In this document: in pieces, positions 46,451-54,853 of the stretch
Layout: each line of letters begins with the position of its first letter
Numbering within the stretch: the first letter of the stretch is position 1
Source of the DNA: Leptospira sp. GIMC2001
Lineage (GTDB): Bacteria; Spirochaetota; Leptospiria; Leptospirales; Leptospiraceae
Reading direction: 5' to 3'
DNA length: 64,000 bases
NCBI RefSeq assembly: GCF_028462125.1
Contig: NZ_CP115468.1
Coordinates: 2,597,559-2,661,558, forward strand
Notes under the pieces: generated by a model
Told to the model about the DNA's origin: nothing
The model's database searches: none
Seen by the model: the letters and a program-made list of their open reading frames with translations, nothing else
Program-made: the position numbers and the translations under genes

Positions 46451-46478
46451 TCGCAGCCTTTGAAAAACAAAGCTGCGA
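46451..46478. repeat. Inverted repeat with one bulge
   Basis: TCGCAGCCTTTG (46451-46462) pairs with CAAAGCTGCGA (46468-46478), one bulged C, loop of 5. Together with the next repeat it fills the space between the lipoprotein and porin genes. Confidence 0.55.
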
Positions 46479-46488
46479 AATCCCTACT

Positions 46489-46522
46489 ATTGGCAAATAA
46501 CATTTTGTATCTATTTGCCAAT
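46489..46522. repeat. Perfect 11-bp inverted repeat
   Basis: ATTGGCAAATA (46489-46499) and TATTTGCCAAT (46512-46522) are exact complements with a 12-base loop. No T run follows on either strand, so it is not a typical terminator; RNA processing or a regulator site are alternatives. Confidence 0.6.
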
Positions 46523-46545
46523 TACATATGAAATAAGTTATTTAC

Positions 46546-47361
46546 TTATTTTATTACGCCTGCAGTTCCAAATTTATTGCTATAGATTTTTACTTTAGAA
46601 ATTGTAGCATCGCTCGTAACAAATCCAACTCCTGAGTCTAATGCAAATTTAGCTAATTCAGTAGTGTTACCAAAATTGCCAAAAATTTCAGATTCGTAAT
46701 CCCAAGTATAATTGGATCTATCATTGGTTGTAAGTTCCGAACATGGTTTAGGCCATGCGATCAAGTGAGCTTCAATTTCTGTTGCTTTTACTTCTCTATG
46801 GTTTTCTAGACAAAAAGTTTTGGAAGTTCCTGGAGCAGAAGCAAAACTCGTAGCACCTGTTCTAGTTAGTGGTGTTAATGTGCCAGCATTTGCATTGGTT
46901 CCATCCGTAGTCACAATTCCTCGAATTCCACCAACTTCTAAGCGATACCAAGCTTTCGTATTATTATTCAATAAATTACTTGCAGCGTTTGAAGTTAAAT
47001 ATATATAAGAACTTGCAGAGTTTAAGGTAAAAGTTATCTCAACGGGTGTCTCGCGTGCAAGATTGGCTATATTTTCCTTTTGTTCAGCTTCACCCCAACC
47101 TAAAGTAAAATTGTTCGAATACCTTCCAGAAAGTCCACCTACCGTAATTGATTGAAAACCAAAAACAGTTAGAGCAGAATCGTTGCATCCACCAATCGTA
47201 AATGTTTTACTTCCTGATTCTTCTGTCGTTGCACATGAAGCTCCAGAAGATAATGCAAGCAGAGCAAACAAACTTGAATCGTCATCCTCATCTTTGGTAT
47301 CGCAAGTTACAACAGTCAGCATCAAAAATAATGCAGCTATGTATTTTATTAAACGTTTCAT
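46546..47361 (-). CDS. Lipoprotein upstream of the metal-uptake operon
   Basis: 271 residues from the ATG at 47361 (GAGGTG ribosome site); the frame is open further up but without signal. Signal RLIKYIAALFLMLTVVTC with lipidated Cys near 20, then DTKDEDDD. The mature part is strand-rich with Ser/Thr/Asn repeats, and has CLENHREVKATEIEAHL, a set of Cys, His and Glu residues that could bind metal (inference). Family not recognised. A 17-bp palindrome lies in the leader. A gap of 195 bases with hairpins separates it from the porin gene. Confidence 0.7.
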   Translation of the reverse strand: MKRLIKYIAALFLMLTVVTCDTKDEDDDSSLFALLALSSGASCATTEESGSKTFTIGGCNDSALTVFGFQSITVGGLSGRYSNNFTLGWGEAEQKENIANLARETPVEITFTLNSASSYIYLTSNAASNLLNNNTKAWYRLEVGGIRGIVTTDGTNANAGTLTPLTRTGATSFASAPGTSKTFCLENHREVKATEIEAHLIAWPKPCSELTTNDRSNYTWDYESEIFGNFGNTTELAKFALDSGVGFVTSDATISKVKIYSNKFGTAGVIK

Positions 47362-47380
47362 AAACACCTCTTTTCTATTT

Positions 47381-47414
47381 ATGCAACATTGTTGCATTTG
47401 TGACCATGTTGCAT
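47381..47414. promoter_or_regulatory. Palindromic operator before the metal-uptake lipoprotein
   Basis: ATGCAACATTGTTGCAT (47381-47397) is a perfect 17-bp palindrome, and TGTTGCAT recurs at 47407-47414, 17 bases on. It lies 20-53 bases upstream of the start codon. The layout is that of a Fur/Zur-type or similar repressor site; zinc control would fit the neighbours, but the binding protein is not known. Confidence 0.6.
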
Positions 47415-47455
47415 AAGTGAATTTGGACGTCAAGAAAATCATTATGAAGAAACTA

Positions 47456-47493
47456 AATAAAAAAGGCACCCAAGATTTTAGTCCTGCGTGCCT
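47456..47493 (-). terminator. Terminator of the rplM-rpsI operon
   Basis: On the minus strand AAGGCAC and GTGCCTT form a stem around about 18 bases, and a T-rich tract follows directly. Its position just after the rpsI stop fits. Confidence 0.8.
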
Positions 47494-47519
47494 TCACAAA
47501 AAGAATTTGGATTGAAAAA

Positions 47520-47918
47520 TTAACGTTTAGAGAATTGTGTTCCTCGACGAGCTTTGTGTAATCCGTATTTTTTACGTTCCACCATACGATTGTCACGGGT
47601 AAGAAAACCTTCTTTCTTCAATGATGCTCGTAAGCTACCGTCAAATTCACAAAGTGCTCTACTTAGTGCATGAGCTATCGCTCCGATCTGTCCAGTGATT
47701 CCGCCACCACTTACATTGATATTGATATCGAATTTGCTTCTTCCATCAATTAAATCCAATGGCTTAAGTGCTTGAGAAACCTTTCCAGGTCCACCTACGA
47801 TGTATTCGTTGATGTCTTTATGATTTACGATGATCTTGCCCGAACCCGATTTCAAACGAGCACGTGCTACAGAAGTCTTTCTTCTTCCAACAGTCCAGAT
47901 TGCATTGTCTTTAGTCAT
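47520..47918 (-). CDS. rpsI: 30S ribosomal protein S9
   Basis: 132 residues, usual size. Family blocks: [48 protein letters not shown] and the conserved C-terminal RRGTQFSKR, which reaches the P site. It follows rplM by 9 bases, the normal bacterial order. Confidence 0.98.
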   Translation of the reverse strand: MTKDNAIWTVGRRKTSVARARLKSGSGKIIVNHKDINEYIVGGPGKVSQALKPLDLIDGRSKFDININVSGGGITGQIGAIAHALSRALCEFDGSLRASLKKEGFLTRDNRMVERKKYGLHKARRGTQFSKR

Positions 47919-47927
47919 GATAATTCC

Positions 47928-48377
47928 TTATATCTCCAGCTTCACAGGTTTCTGTGATTGAAGGTTATGTCTGTCGTCAGCAAATACACGACAATGTGTG
48001 AGCATTGCAGATCCAAGTCTGCTTTTTGGTAACATACCTTTTACACCTTCAAGAATGATTCTCTCAGGATCTTTATTAACAAGTTGATCAAAAGTCCTGG
48101 TCTTCATACCACCTGGATATCTTGAGTGATGGTAATATACTTTTTCTGTTCGTTTATTGCCTGTTACATTTACTTGCGATGCATTGATGATGATAATACC
48201 ATCACCGCAATCTTGGTTGGGTGTAAATGTTGGTTTATGCTTACCGCGCAATCTGCTCGCAACTTCTGAGCACAATCGACCGAGAGTTTTACCTTTCGCA
48301 TCGATTAGAAACCAGTTTTTCTGGGTTTCTTCCTTCTTAAGGGAAGGAGTTTTATGTTCTTTTGATAGTACTGACAT
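47928..48377 (-). CDS. rplM: 50S ribosomal protein L13
   Basis: 149 residues. [53 protein letters not shown], and [11 protein letters not shown] are all present. The N-terminus has about 20 residues more than E. coli L13 ([16 protein letters not shown]). Ribosome site AAAGGAAA. The start overlaps the thiL upstream frame on the other strand. Confidence 0.97.
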   Translation of the reverse strand: MSVLSKEHKTPSLKKEETQKNWFLIDAKGKTLGRLCSEVASRLRGKHKPTFTPNQDCGDGIIIINASQVNVTGNKRTEKVYYHHSRYPGGMKTRTFDQLVNKDPERIILEGVKGMLPKSRLGSAMLTHCRVFADDRHNLQSQKPVKLEI

Positions 48378-48445
48378 CCAAATTTCCTTTCTTTGGACAG
48401 GATTTTCGTTTCATCCAGAGAGTCAATGGTAAAACGTGGAAATCC

Positions 48446-49519
48446 ATGAAAGAAGACTCGATCATACAGAGCCTCTATCGATCGAAGCAGTCTCCGACCG
48501 ACGATTGTTTTCTATGGAATAAAAACCGACTCGTAACAACCGATTCCATGAGTGAAGGAACTCATTTTCGTCATGATTGGTCAAGCCCAGAAGAAATCGC
48601 CTGGAAATTGGTCGAAATCAATGCCTCCGATATTGGGGCTTCAGGTGGTGTTCCAAAGATTTGTTTTCTCAACTTAGGCTTATCGCAATTATCTTCTAAA
48701 GAAAGTTGGATAAATCGTTTTGCCAAAAGCCTAAATGATCGTCTCGATCTCTACAAAATCCTTCTTGCCGGAGGAGATACTTTTTCCTCACCTCATACGG
48801 TTCTGAGTCTCACAATGATCGGAGAACTAAAAGAAGGCTATACATATTGGAATCGATCCGAAGCTAAGCCAGGCGATCGATTGTATATAACGGGCAGTCT
48901 TGGTCTTTCCAGTCTTGGTTATAAATTTCTGAGTCAAGGTTTTTCAAGGCCGAGAGAAAATGAAAAAGCAGGATTGCACTTAGAGCATAAGGAAAATGCA
49001 AGCGATTATTTGAAATTTCAATCAATTACAAAGCATATCACTCCGTTGTCTCGCCATATTCTCATTCCAGAATTGCAAAAATTCAAAATCACATCATGTA
49101 TGGATATTACCGATGGTCTTGTACAAGATGCAACACGACTTGCAAAAACAAGTTCTGTTAGTTTAGAAATTGAAATCAATCATCTGCCAGAGTTTTCCGA
49201 ATTCATTCAGTATATGGAAGTAGATGAATTAATCACCTCAGGCGAAGAGTTAGAATTGCTATTTACTTCAAGAGATGCAATCCCAAGTTCAATCCTCGGA
49301 ATTCCTATAACCTGCATTGGTAGAGTTGGGATGCAGGAATACAGTAACATCTCAAATTCATCAGAATCCAAATCAAAAAATTTGAACTTAAATTCCGATC
49401 TAAAAAACGATTTGCCTGAAGACAAAAACTCAGATTCGCCTAATGTTCATTTTTATAGAGATGGTAAGTTGTATTTGCCTCAATCAAAAGGATTCATCCA
49501 TTTCCAAGAAAATGAATGA
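48446..49519 (+). CDS. thiL: Thiamine-monophosphate kinase
   Basis: 357 residues from the ATG at 48446; the frame is open to 48362, over the rplM start. ThiL phosphorylates thiamine monophosphate to the coenzyme TPP. AIRS-like features: DDCFLWNKNRLVTTDSMSEGTHF, EINASDIGASGGVP (cut here), AGGDTF, MDITDGL and ISGEELE-type TSGEELELLF. The tail from about 310 is divergent and Ser/Asn-rich, longer than usual. The convergent tenA gene (riboswitch-controlled) also serves thiamine metabolism. Confidence 0.9.
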   Translation: MKEDSIIQSLYRSKQSPTDDCFLWNKNRLVTTDSMSEGTHFRHDWSSPEEIAWKLVEINASDIGASGGVPKICFLNLGLSQLSSKESWINRFAKSLNDRLDLYKILLAGGDTFSSPHTVLSLTMIGELKEGYTYWNRSEAKPGDRLYITGSLGLSSLGYKFLSQGFSRPRENEKAGLHLEHKENASDYLKFQSITKHITPLSRHILIPELQKFKITSCMDITDGLVQDATRLAKTSSVSLEIEINHLPEFSEFIQYMEVDELITSGEELELLFTSRDAIPSSILGIPITCIGRVGMQEYSNISNSSESKSKNLNLNSDLKNDLPEDKNSDSPNVHFYRDGKLYLPQSKGFIHFQENE

Positions 49520-49599
49520 ATCCAGATTTTGAAAAAATTAATTTGTAAAATTCTCGAATTTATTTTGTCTCAGAATTCTATAAATCTTTGAAAATCAAA

Positions 49600-50292
49600 T
49601 TAGGCAGGCCATTTTTGGTTGGTCCATGCTTGATCCCAAAACATCCATTCGTATCTTGCGCTTGTGTGAAAGTCACTTAGCGCTCGATTTTTGGTTTCTC
49701 CATCAGAACGATCGGCATATTTCTGCAATCTAGACAAAAGTTCGTTCATGTAATCATTGAATCCAGGATCCGAATACATTTTCAACCAATCTGCATAAGG
49801 ATGTGTATCTGGTATCGTTCCCATTTTCTTGAGTAGATGCTGTCCCAATTCAATATACAACCAAGGACAAGGTGCAATTGCTGCAACGGCTTCCACTAAA
49901 CTTCCACGCAGTGCAGTCGAAATCATATGATTCTGATAGGCTCGATTGCTTGGTGTTAATTCAATTTTTGCAATGTCTTCTGAGTTGTATCCTAACTTTG
50001 CACCATACCCTGCATGCAATTGACTTTCGACCACCAACGCCATGCGCGCGGCATCAACAAACCATAATTTGTCGACAGGATCTTCTGCTTTTGTGGAAAT
50101 GATAGCACAAGCATCCGAGAAAGCTTCAAGATACCTCGCGTCTTGCATCTGATAGAATTTAAAAATTTCTGGTTTTAGACTTCCGTCTGCGAGAGCAATA
50201 ACAAAGGGATGCTCAAATGATGCACCCCATGAATTGCCTGTAATATCCATACATCGCTTAGCGAATGCGGGAACTGTAAAATGATCTGCCAT
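49600..50292 (-). CDS. tenA: TenA/thiaminase II (aminopyrimidine aminohydrolase)
   Basis: 230 residues, all helical. TenA landmarks: HPFVIALADGSL, FKFYQMQDARYLEAFS, YQNHM and the active-site Cys142 in APCPWLYIELG. It salvages thiamine pyrimidine from degraded thiamine. A perfect ribosome site (AAGGAGG) lies 5 bases before the ATG, and a TPP riboswitch is upstream, so its expression is repressed by TPP. Confidence 0.95.
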   Translation of the reverse strand: MADHFTVPAFAKRCMDITGNSWGASFEHPFVIALADGSLKPEIFKFYQMQDARYLEAFSDACAIISTKAEDPVDKLWFVDAARMALVVESQLHAGYGAKLGYNSEDIAKIELTPSNRAYQNHMISTALRGSLVEAVAAIAPCPWLYIELGQHLLKKMGTIPDTHPYADWLKMYSDPGFNDYMNELLSRLQKYADRSDGETKNRALSDFHTSARYEWMFWDQAWTNQKWPA

Positions 50293-50296
50293 AGAT

Positions 50297-50313
50297 CCTC
50301 CTTAATATGGAGG
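50297..50313 (-). promoter_or_regulatory. Hairpin masking the tenA Shine-Dalgarno
   Basis: On the minus strand CCTCC and GGAGG pair across a 7-base loop (plus 50297-50301 with 50309-50313). The GGAGG is the tenA ribosome site. This fits translational control by the riboswitch just upstream. Confidence 0.7.
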
Positions 50314-50334
50314 GTAAATAGCATTTCGGGTTAT

Positions 50335-50426
50335 CAGCATTCCTACGCCTGTATGAACAGGATCAGGTTCTAAGGGTCCACCTAGTTCATCTAGATATCT
50401 CAGCCAAAATTTGGCACCCCTTGCAT
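50335..50426 (-). promoter_or_regulatory. TPP riboswitch (THI element)
   Basis: Minus-strand RNA contains the conserved THI blocks in order: GGGGTGCC, GGCTGAGAT (plus 50397-50405 region), ACCCTT, GAACCTGATC (plus 50361 onward) and GGCGTAGGAA (plus 50340-50349). P1 can close with GCA/TGC at the ends. It stands 45 bases before tenA. Confidence 0.95.
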
Positions 50427-50490
50427 CTCACCACTCCAACCCAAGACTGATAATCAATGGTTAAGTGGACAGTCTTTTTTTTGGAAGAAA

Positions 50491-51219
50491 CTACTTTCCG
50501 TAAGTTTCATCCCTAACAACGCCTTTGTAATCCCATCCCTTTGGAGTATGACAAGATAGACAATTTGCTAAAACTGGTGCTGCTTTGATTTTTTTTGCAA
50601 ATGAAGGATTCGCAACATTCTTTGAGAGATCATCTTTATAAGAACTAATATCAATATCACCGTTAGGTCGAATAGAAGTTCCTGAACCAGCTTTTACGAG
50701 TTCGCTTTTGGATCCTGCTGAATTGCCAATCTCAACCTTTCCTTCGCAGATACAATTCATTGCCATTTTTTCTTTAGCAGAATACATGGTTGCAAATGCA
50801 GTTCCCCTAACACCAGCAGTTGAAGTTGGAGTTTTAGCTGTAAATTTGGTATCTCCCAAATTACTTAATTTGAACCAAGCAAAACCTGATTTGAGATCCA
50901 CGCTTCCATCTTTTTTACCATCTGGAAAAGATGATATTTCTAACTCAGTATTGGGAGCAATTTTGAATTCTGATCCCTTGAACAAAACTGTCAATCGAGA
51001 TCCGTTTCCGGCTTTAACCAAAGATCCTTCTGGAATTTTATCCCCAAGTTTCAAGGGATTCCACTTTGAAGTTTTGGATGGTTTAACAAAAGTTTTACCA
51101 ATCACAAAGCTCACTGTTGCATCATTATTGGATTGACCGATTACATGTGCGACCGACAAGACCAAAACCAAAACAGCCAGTAACAAACCACTCATTTCTT
51201 TTCTTCTTACATTCTTCAT
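50491..51219 (-). CDS. Secreted FecR-domain protein with a C-terminal CXXCH haem motif
   Basis: 242 residues with a signal peptide (LLLAVLVLVLSVAHVIG). About 30-190 is a FecR domain: GDKIPEGSLVKAGNGSRLTVLF, LKSGFAWFKLS, TPTSTAGVRGTAF. Near the end lies Cys220-L-S-Cys223-His224, the covalent haem-attachment motif of c-type cytochromes. A Met or second His that would serve as sixth ligand is not obvious. It follows a porin-like gene by 16 bases with a good ribosome site (GAGGAG), so the two are one operon. Confidence 0.8.
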   Translation of the reverse strand: MKNVRRKEMSGLLLAVLVLVLSVAHVIGQSNNDATVSFVIGKTFVKPSKTSKWNPLKLGDKIPEGSLVKAGNGSRLTVLFKGSEFKIAPNTELEISSFPDGKKDGSVDLKSGFAWFKLSNLGDTKFTAKTPTSTAGVRGTAFATMYSAKEKMAMNCICEGKVEIGNSAGSKSELVKAGSGTSIRPNGDIDISSYKDDLSKNVANPSFAKKIKAAPVLANCLSCHTPKGWDYKGVVRDETYGK

Positions 51220-51235
51220 CTTATCTTACTCCTCA

Positions 51236-52762
51236 TTAAAATATAAAACTAGCTCTAATAAACAATCGTTCTTCCCTCTTAGAATAAGAAACGATTCCTA
51301 AATTCGTATTGCGTGTAAATTGGCTCTCATATTCATTCTGGGATCTAGTCTCTCCGATCGGATCAATATAGATTCGTTCTCGCTCTCCACGAGGATTGAA
51401 ATTTGTCGTAATACTCCCACCTAGTCCGAAGCGAAAATTTTCCGCAATTCTATACTCTACTATTATTGATCTTTTGATAAATTCTTCTTTGGATGAGTAA
51501 ATATTTTCTGGATTGAAATCATTCGGATTGTTCAAGCGATAGGAGACTTCATCTTTATCAGAAAAATTAGCATTGAGAATTCCATTTCTTCCAGTCCCCT
51601 TTTCTCCACGAAAAACGATCCAGAAGTCATTAAATCCAAAACCTAACCAAGAATATATGGCATGCCCAAATCGATCACGATTGTAAATCACTGGACTTGT
51701 AGAATTCAATCGATCTCTTACTGATCCTTCGTAATCCCGACGCCATATATATCCCGCACCAAAATGTAGATATTGATTGTGATCAACAGTCAATTCAAAT
51801 CCAGCTGTTTCTCCCTTTCTCGATCTGAGATCTTTTTCTAAGAATGTATTCGGATTGTTGTCATCTACCATACAATTCGATCTGCGTTCCAAACATTCAT
51901 TGCCGGCGAGTCCGACTAAATTCTTGGATCTTGCTATCGCATGCAGACCAAACTTCCAATCCTCAATTGTAGGCGAAACAGATATTCTCGCATAACCATC
52001 AACACCCGAAGATTCTACATTCTGAACACTGCGATAACCTTCACCATTTGCTAGTCCTAACTGAAGATTGAGAATCGAAATCTCTCCTATCCAAGAAAGA
52101 CCTAAGTCTGCGGGAGCATTGAAAAATCCTAAGCTCTCAGTAGGAGATCTGTCCATATAACGCCAATCCCAACTTCCATTCCATTGAGTGAAGGTGCTTG
52201 GCATTTCCTGAATTCCGAAAATAATTTTCTGATTGAATCCGAACGCATTGTATTTCTTTTTAATATTTCCTCGCCTAATTCCTAATGTATATGGATCGGC
52301 TTTATTGCCTTGATTGGTCACCGTATCATTAGAGAAGGAACTTGATCGGATTACTTCTGTCCATAATTCAGCTTCAAGACCTAACTCCTCCCATTCCTTA
52401 TTTATGGTCAAAAGAGTCCAAGGTAGTGAGAATCCCGTCTGATCGTTAGGAGAGGTATCTGAATATCCACTGGATGCATCTCTTGTTCTATAACCAAAAG
52501 ATGGAGTTATAACACCACCAATCTTGAGCCCATAATAATCGTCAGGCTCTTCATCCTTTTGTGTTACAATCCGTTCGGAAAATATTGGCGAAGAAATGAA
52601 TATGCTAATCAGGATAAGGGTCTGAAGATATACTAATATAGATCTTGATTTAGTGTTAGAATTAAATTTAACTAAAAGAAGTATTTGATTAATAGAAAAA
52701 ATATCGCGAATTGCAAATATTTTTTTTCCATGTAACCGTGACAGTTTTATGACATTTCTCAT
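51236..52762 (-). CDS. Outer-membrane beta-barrel protein
   Basis: 508 residues. An unusually long N-terminus holds a signal segment at about 43-60 (LQTLILISIFISSPIFS). The rest is strand-rich, with aromatic residues at regular spacing and a C-terminal Phe (RLFIRASFIF), as in outer-membrane porins. Two Cys (CLERRSNC) lie in one loop. It is followed by the FecR/CXXCH protein gene. Substrate not predictable. Confidence 0.7.
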   Translation of the reverse strand: MRNVIKLSRLHGKKIFAIRDIFSINQILLLVKFNSNTKSRSILVYLQTLILISIFISSPIFSERIVTQKDEEPDDYYGLKIGGVITPSFGYRTRDASSGYSDTSPNDQTGFSLPWTLLTINKEWEELGLEAELWTEVIRSSSFSNDTVTNQGNKADPYTLGIRRGNIKKKYNAFGFNQKIIFGIQEMPSTFTQWNGSWDWRYMDRSPTESLGFFNAPADLGLSWIGEISILNLQLGLANGEGYRSVQNVESSGVDGYARISVSPTIEDWKFGLHAIARSKNLVGLAGNECLERRSNCMVDDNNPNTFLEKDLRSRKGETAGFELTVDHNQYLHFGAGYIWRRDYEGSVRDRLNSTSPVIYNRDRFGHAIYSWLGFGFNDFWIVFRGEKGTGRNGILNANFSDKDEVSYRLNNPNDFNPENIYSSKEEFIKRSIIVEYRIAENFRFGLGGSITTNFNPRGERERIYIDPIGETRSQNEYESQFTRNTNLGIVSYSKREERLFIRASFIF

Positions 52763-52883
52763 TCAGATCTCTAAAAACCAAAAACTTTCGTTCATCTTGT
52801 ACACAATAAACGAAACCTATAGTTTTTTCTGATTTGCTTCGATAAAGGTTACAATTACAAGGATTTTTTTATGAGGACAAAAA

Positions 52884-53321
52884 TTATTTCTTTTTCATCA
52901 ATACCATTTGGTTGCCAACTTCCATGGATTGGTCAAGAAAATAATGATCTGTGAGTTTTCGAATTAAATAAAGTCCAAGTCCTTCTTCTCTATAATCACT
53001 GAGATCATAAGACTTCATGGATGCTAGTTTCGATTTTACTCCATAATCTCGAATTCTGATCTCGACTTTTTCTTTGAAGAACTCCATATCGATAAATATA
53101 GGACGATCGTAGTTCTCAAGATAGGCATGCTTTATTATATTCTGAACCGCTTCACCAACGATAAGTCTGATATCTGCAGAATCATAAAGTGAGAAACCAT
53201 TATCGCGCGCTGCGTTGAAGACAAAACTTCGAGAGAGAGAAAGGTATTTTGGATGGGATGGAATCTGCAGCCTAATTGTATTTGCATAATTAGGCTTCTT
53301 AGAATTCTTAAATTCTTTCAT
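52884..53321 (-). CDS. Anti-sigma-factor-type serine kinase (RsbW/SpoIIAB-like ATPase domain)
   Basis: 145 residues, a single HATPase domain: DIRLIVGEAVQNIIKHAY (N box), VEIRIRDYGVKSKL (G1) and EEGLGLYLIRKLTD (G2). Such proteins bind and inhibit a sigma factor, or phosphorylate an antagonist, and are partnered by PP2C phosphatases such as the one at 0.95 kb. The start overlaps the xerD stop by 4 bases. Confidence 0.85.
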   Translation of the reverse strand: MKEFKNSKKPNYANTIRLQIPSHPKYLSLSRSFVFNAARDNGFSLYDSADIRLIVGEAVQNIIKHAYLENYDRPIFIDMEFFKEKVEIRIRDYGVKSKLASMKSYDLSDYREEGLGLYLIRKLTDHYFLDQSMEVGNQMVLMKKK

Positions 53322-54226
53322 CCGCGTGGGTGATATTTTTTATGAATTTCCCTTAGAGTCTTATTCGCCATATGTGTATATATCTGAGTTGTTGATATAT
53401 CAATATGTCCTAATAATTCTTGAACCGCCTTTAGGTCGGCATGGTTCTCAATTAAATGAGTTGCAAAAGAATGTCTCAAAGTATGTGGTGTGACTTTTTT
53501 CTTTATTCCAGTTCTCTCAATATAATGATTTAACAGTCTCCATACGGACTTTCGGTTTATAAAAGAACCTTTCTTGGAAACAAATATGTAATCACAAAGT
53601 CTTTTTTTGAGTATTTCTGGTCTGGACTCCGCGAGGTATTTCTTCATGATCTCAAGTGATTTCTCACCAAATGGAACGAGTCTCTGTCTTCCACCTTTTC
53701 CCTCAACAGTTAGAGTCATACCCAATAAATCAATATCAGCAATTTTCAAGTTACAGGCTTCTGAAATTCGTAGTCCAGAAGAATACAATAATTCAAAAAT
53801 GCATTTATCTCTAAGCTCATAGATATTATCTTCACGAATAGATTTGAATAATTCCTCAATCTCTTCTTGAGTCAAATAGTCAGGAATGCTACGATTGACT
53901 TCTGGAGTTTCAATTTTCTCAGTCGGATTAAAATCGAGCTTATTTTCTTCTTTTAGAAATTTATAAAATTGTCTTATAGCAACTACTTCACGTGCTAAAG
54001 TTTTGGAAGAAATTTTTCTTTTCTTTTCTTCGGCAAGAAATCGCATAATATCATTTGCTTTAACTTCTAGAAAATCGATATGTTCTTTCTCAAGAAAAAC
54101 CGCAAACTTATTTAGGTCATATCCATAGGAATGGACAGAGTTATCGGATAAACCTTTTTCAACGGTTAGGTATTCTGTAAAGTTTTGAAGTAATCTACTT
54201 TGGGCGTTTGACAATTTGGATTCCAT
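53318..54226 (-). CDS. xerD: Tyrosine recombinase XerD/XerC
   Basis: 302 residues, full length. N-terminal SAM-like domain about 10-95. The catalytic set of tyrosine recombinases is complete: Arg153 (GLRISE), Lys177 (GKGGRQR), His248 and Arg251 (HTLRHSFATHL), His274 (LLGHIDIS) and Tyr283 (QIYTHM). It resolves chromosome dimers at dif with a partner. Whether it is XerC, XerD or the single XerH-type cannot be told without the other. Confidence 0.93.
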   Translation of the reverse strand: MESKLSNAQSRLLQNFTEYLTVEKGLSDNSVHSYGYDLNKFAVFLEKEHIDFLEVKANDIMRFLAEEKKRKISSKTLAREVVAIRQFYKFLKEENKLDFNPTEKIETPEVNRSIPDYLTQEEIEELFKSIREDNIYELRDKCIFELLYSSGLRISEACNLKIADIDLLGMTLTVEGKGGRQRLVPFGEKSLEIMKKYLAESRPEILKKRLCDYIFVSKKGSFINRKSVWRLLNHYIERTGIKKKVTPHTLRHSFATHLIENHADLKAVQELLGHIDISTTQIYTHMANKTLREIHKKYHPRG

Positions 54227-54295
54227 TTCTACTCTCTTAGGATATTAAAAGATTCGGACAAATGAGACAAAAGACCTGTAACTTTTTTTGGTTGG

Positions 54296-54841
54296 ATGAA
54301 AATTGCTTATAAAAAAATCTATAAACAAATGATAAGAAGTTATGTTTTTTTTCTGTTGATTATTGTCCTTTTGCCGAGCGCATGTAACCCTGCAAAAGGA
54401 CTTGCGGAAAGAGCTTTCGATGATGAGAAAAATGGGAATATTCAACAGGCACTTTATGGTTATGAATTGGCCTTAAAGGAGAAGCCTGATTATTTTCTTG
54501 CACATAAAAGAATGGGAATCATACTTTCGCGGATTCCAGAGAGTTGGGGTGTCGCAATATGGCATCTTGAAAAAGCATTGAGTTTGCAGCCCAAGGATGA
54601 GGAAATCAGAGTTGAATTGTTCTATCTTTTTTTGTCCACAGATAGACAAGATGAGATCAATAAAATATTAACTTTTTGGAATACAAATGGGCAAGAAGAA
54701 ACATCTAAAGAATTTGAATCTTTGTTTTTCTGTGAGACCAAAAACTTTAAATTAAAACAATATTCAGAAATAGTCAACGCTTCGAGTAAGATTCGAGAAT
54801 TTTGGAAAGCTCGATGTAATGAACGTGCGTCTAATAATTAA
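54296..54841 (+). CDS. TPR-repeat lipoprotein
   Basis: 181 residues. N-terminal signal with MIRSYVFFLLIIVLLPSAC (Cys about 30). Then TPR-like pairs of helices: AERAFDDEKNGNIQQALYGYELALKEKP cut by the TPR pattern, and WGVAIWHLEKALSLQP. Two Cys near the end. TPR proteins are scaffolds; partner unknown. It sits 12 bases before trxB on the same strand. Confidence 0.75.
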   Translation: MKIAYKKIYKQMIRSYVFFLLIIVLLPSACNPAKGLAERAFDDEKNGNIQQALYGYELALKEKPDYFLAHKRMGIILSRIPESWGVAIWHLEKALSLQPKDEEIRVELFYLFLSTDRQDEINKILTFWNTNGQEETSKEFESLFFCETKNFKLKQYSEIVNASSKIREFWKARCNERASNN

Positions 54842-54853
54842 AAAGGAAAACAA

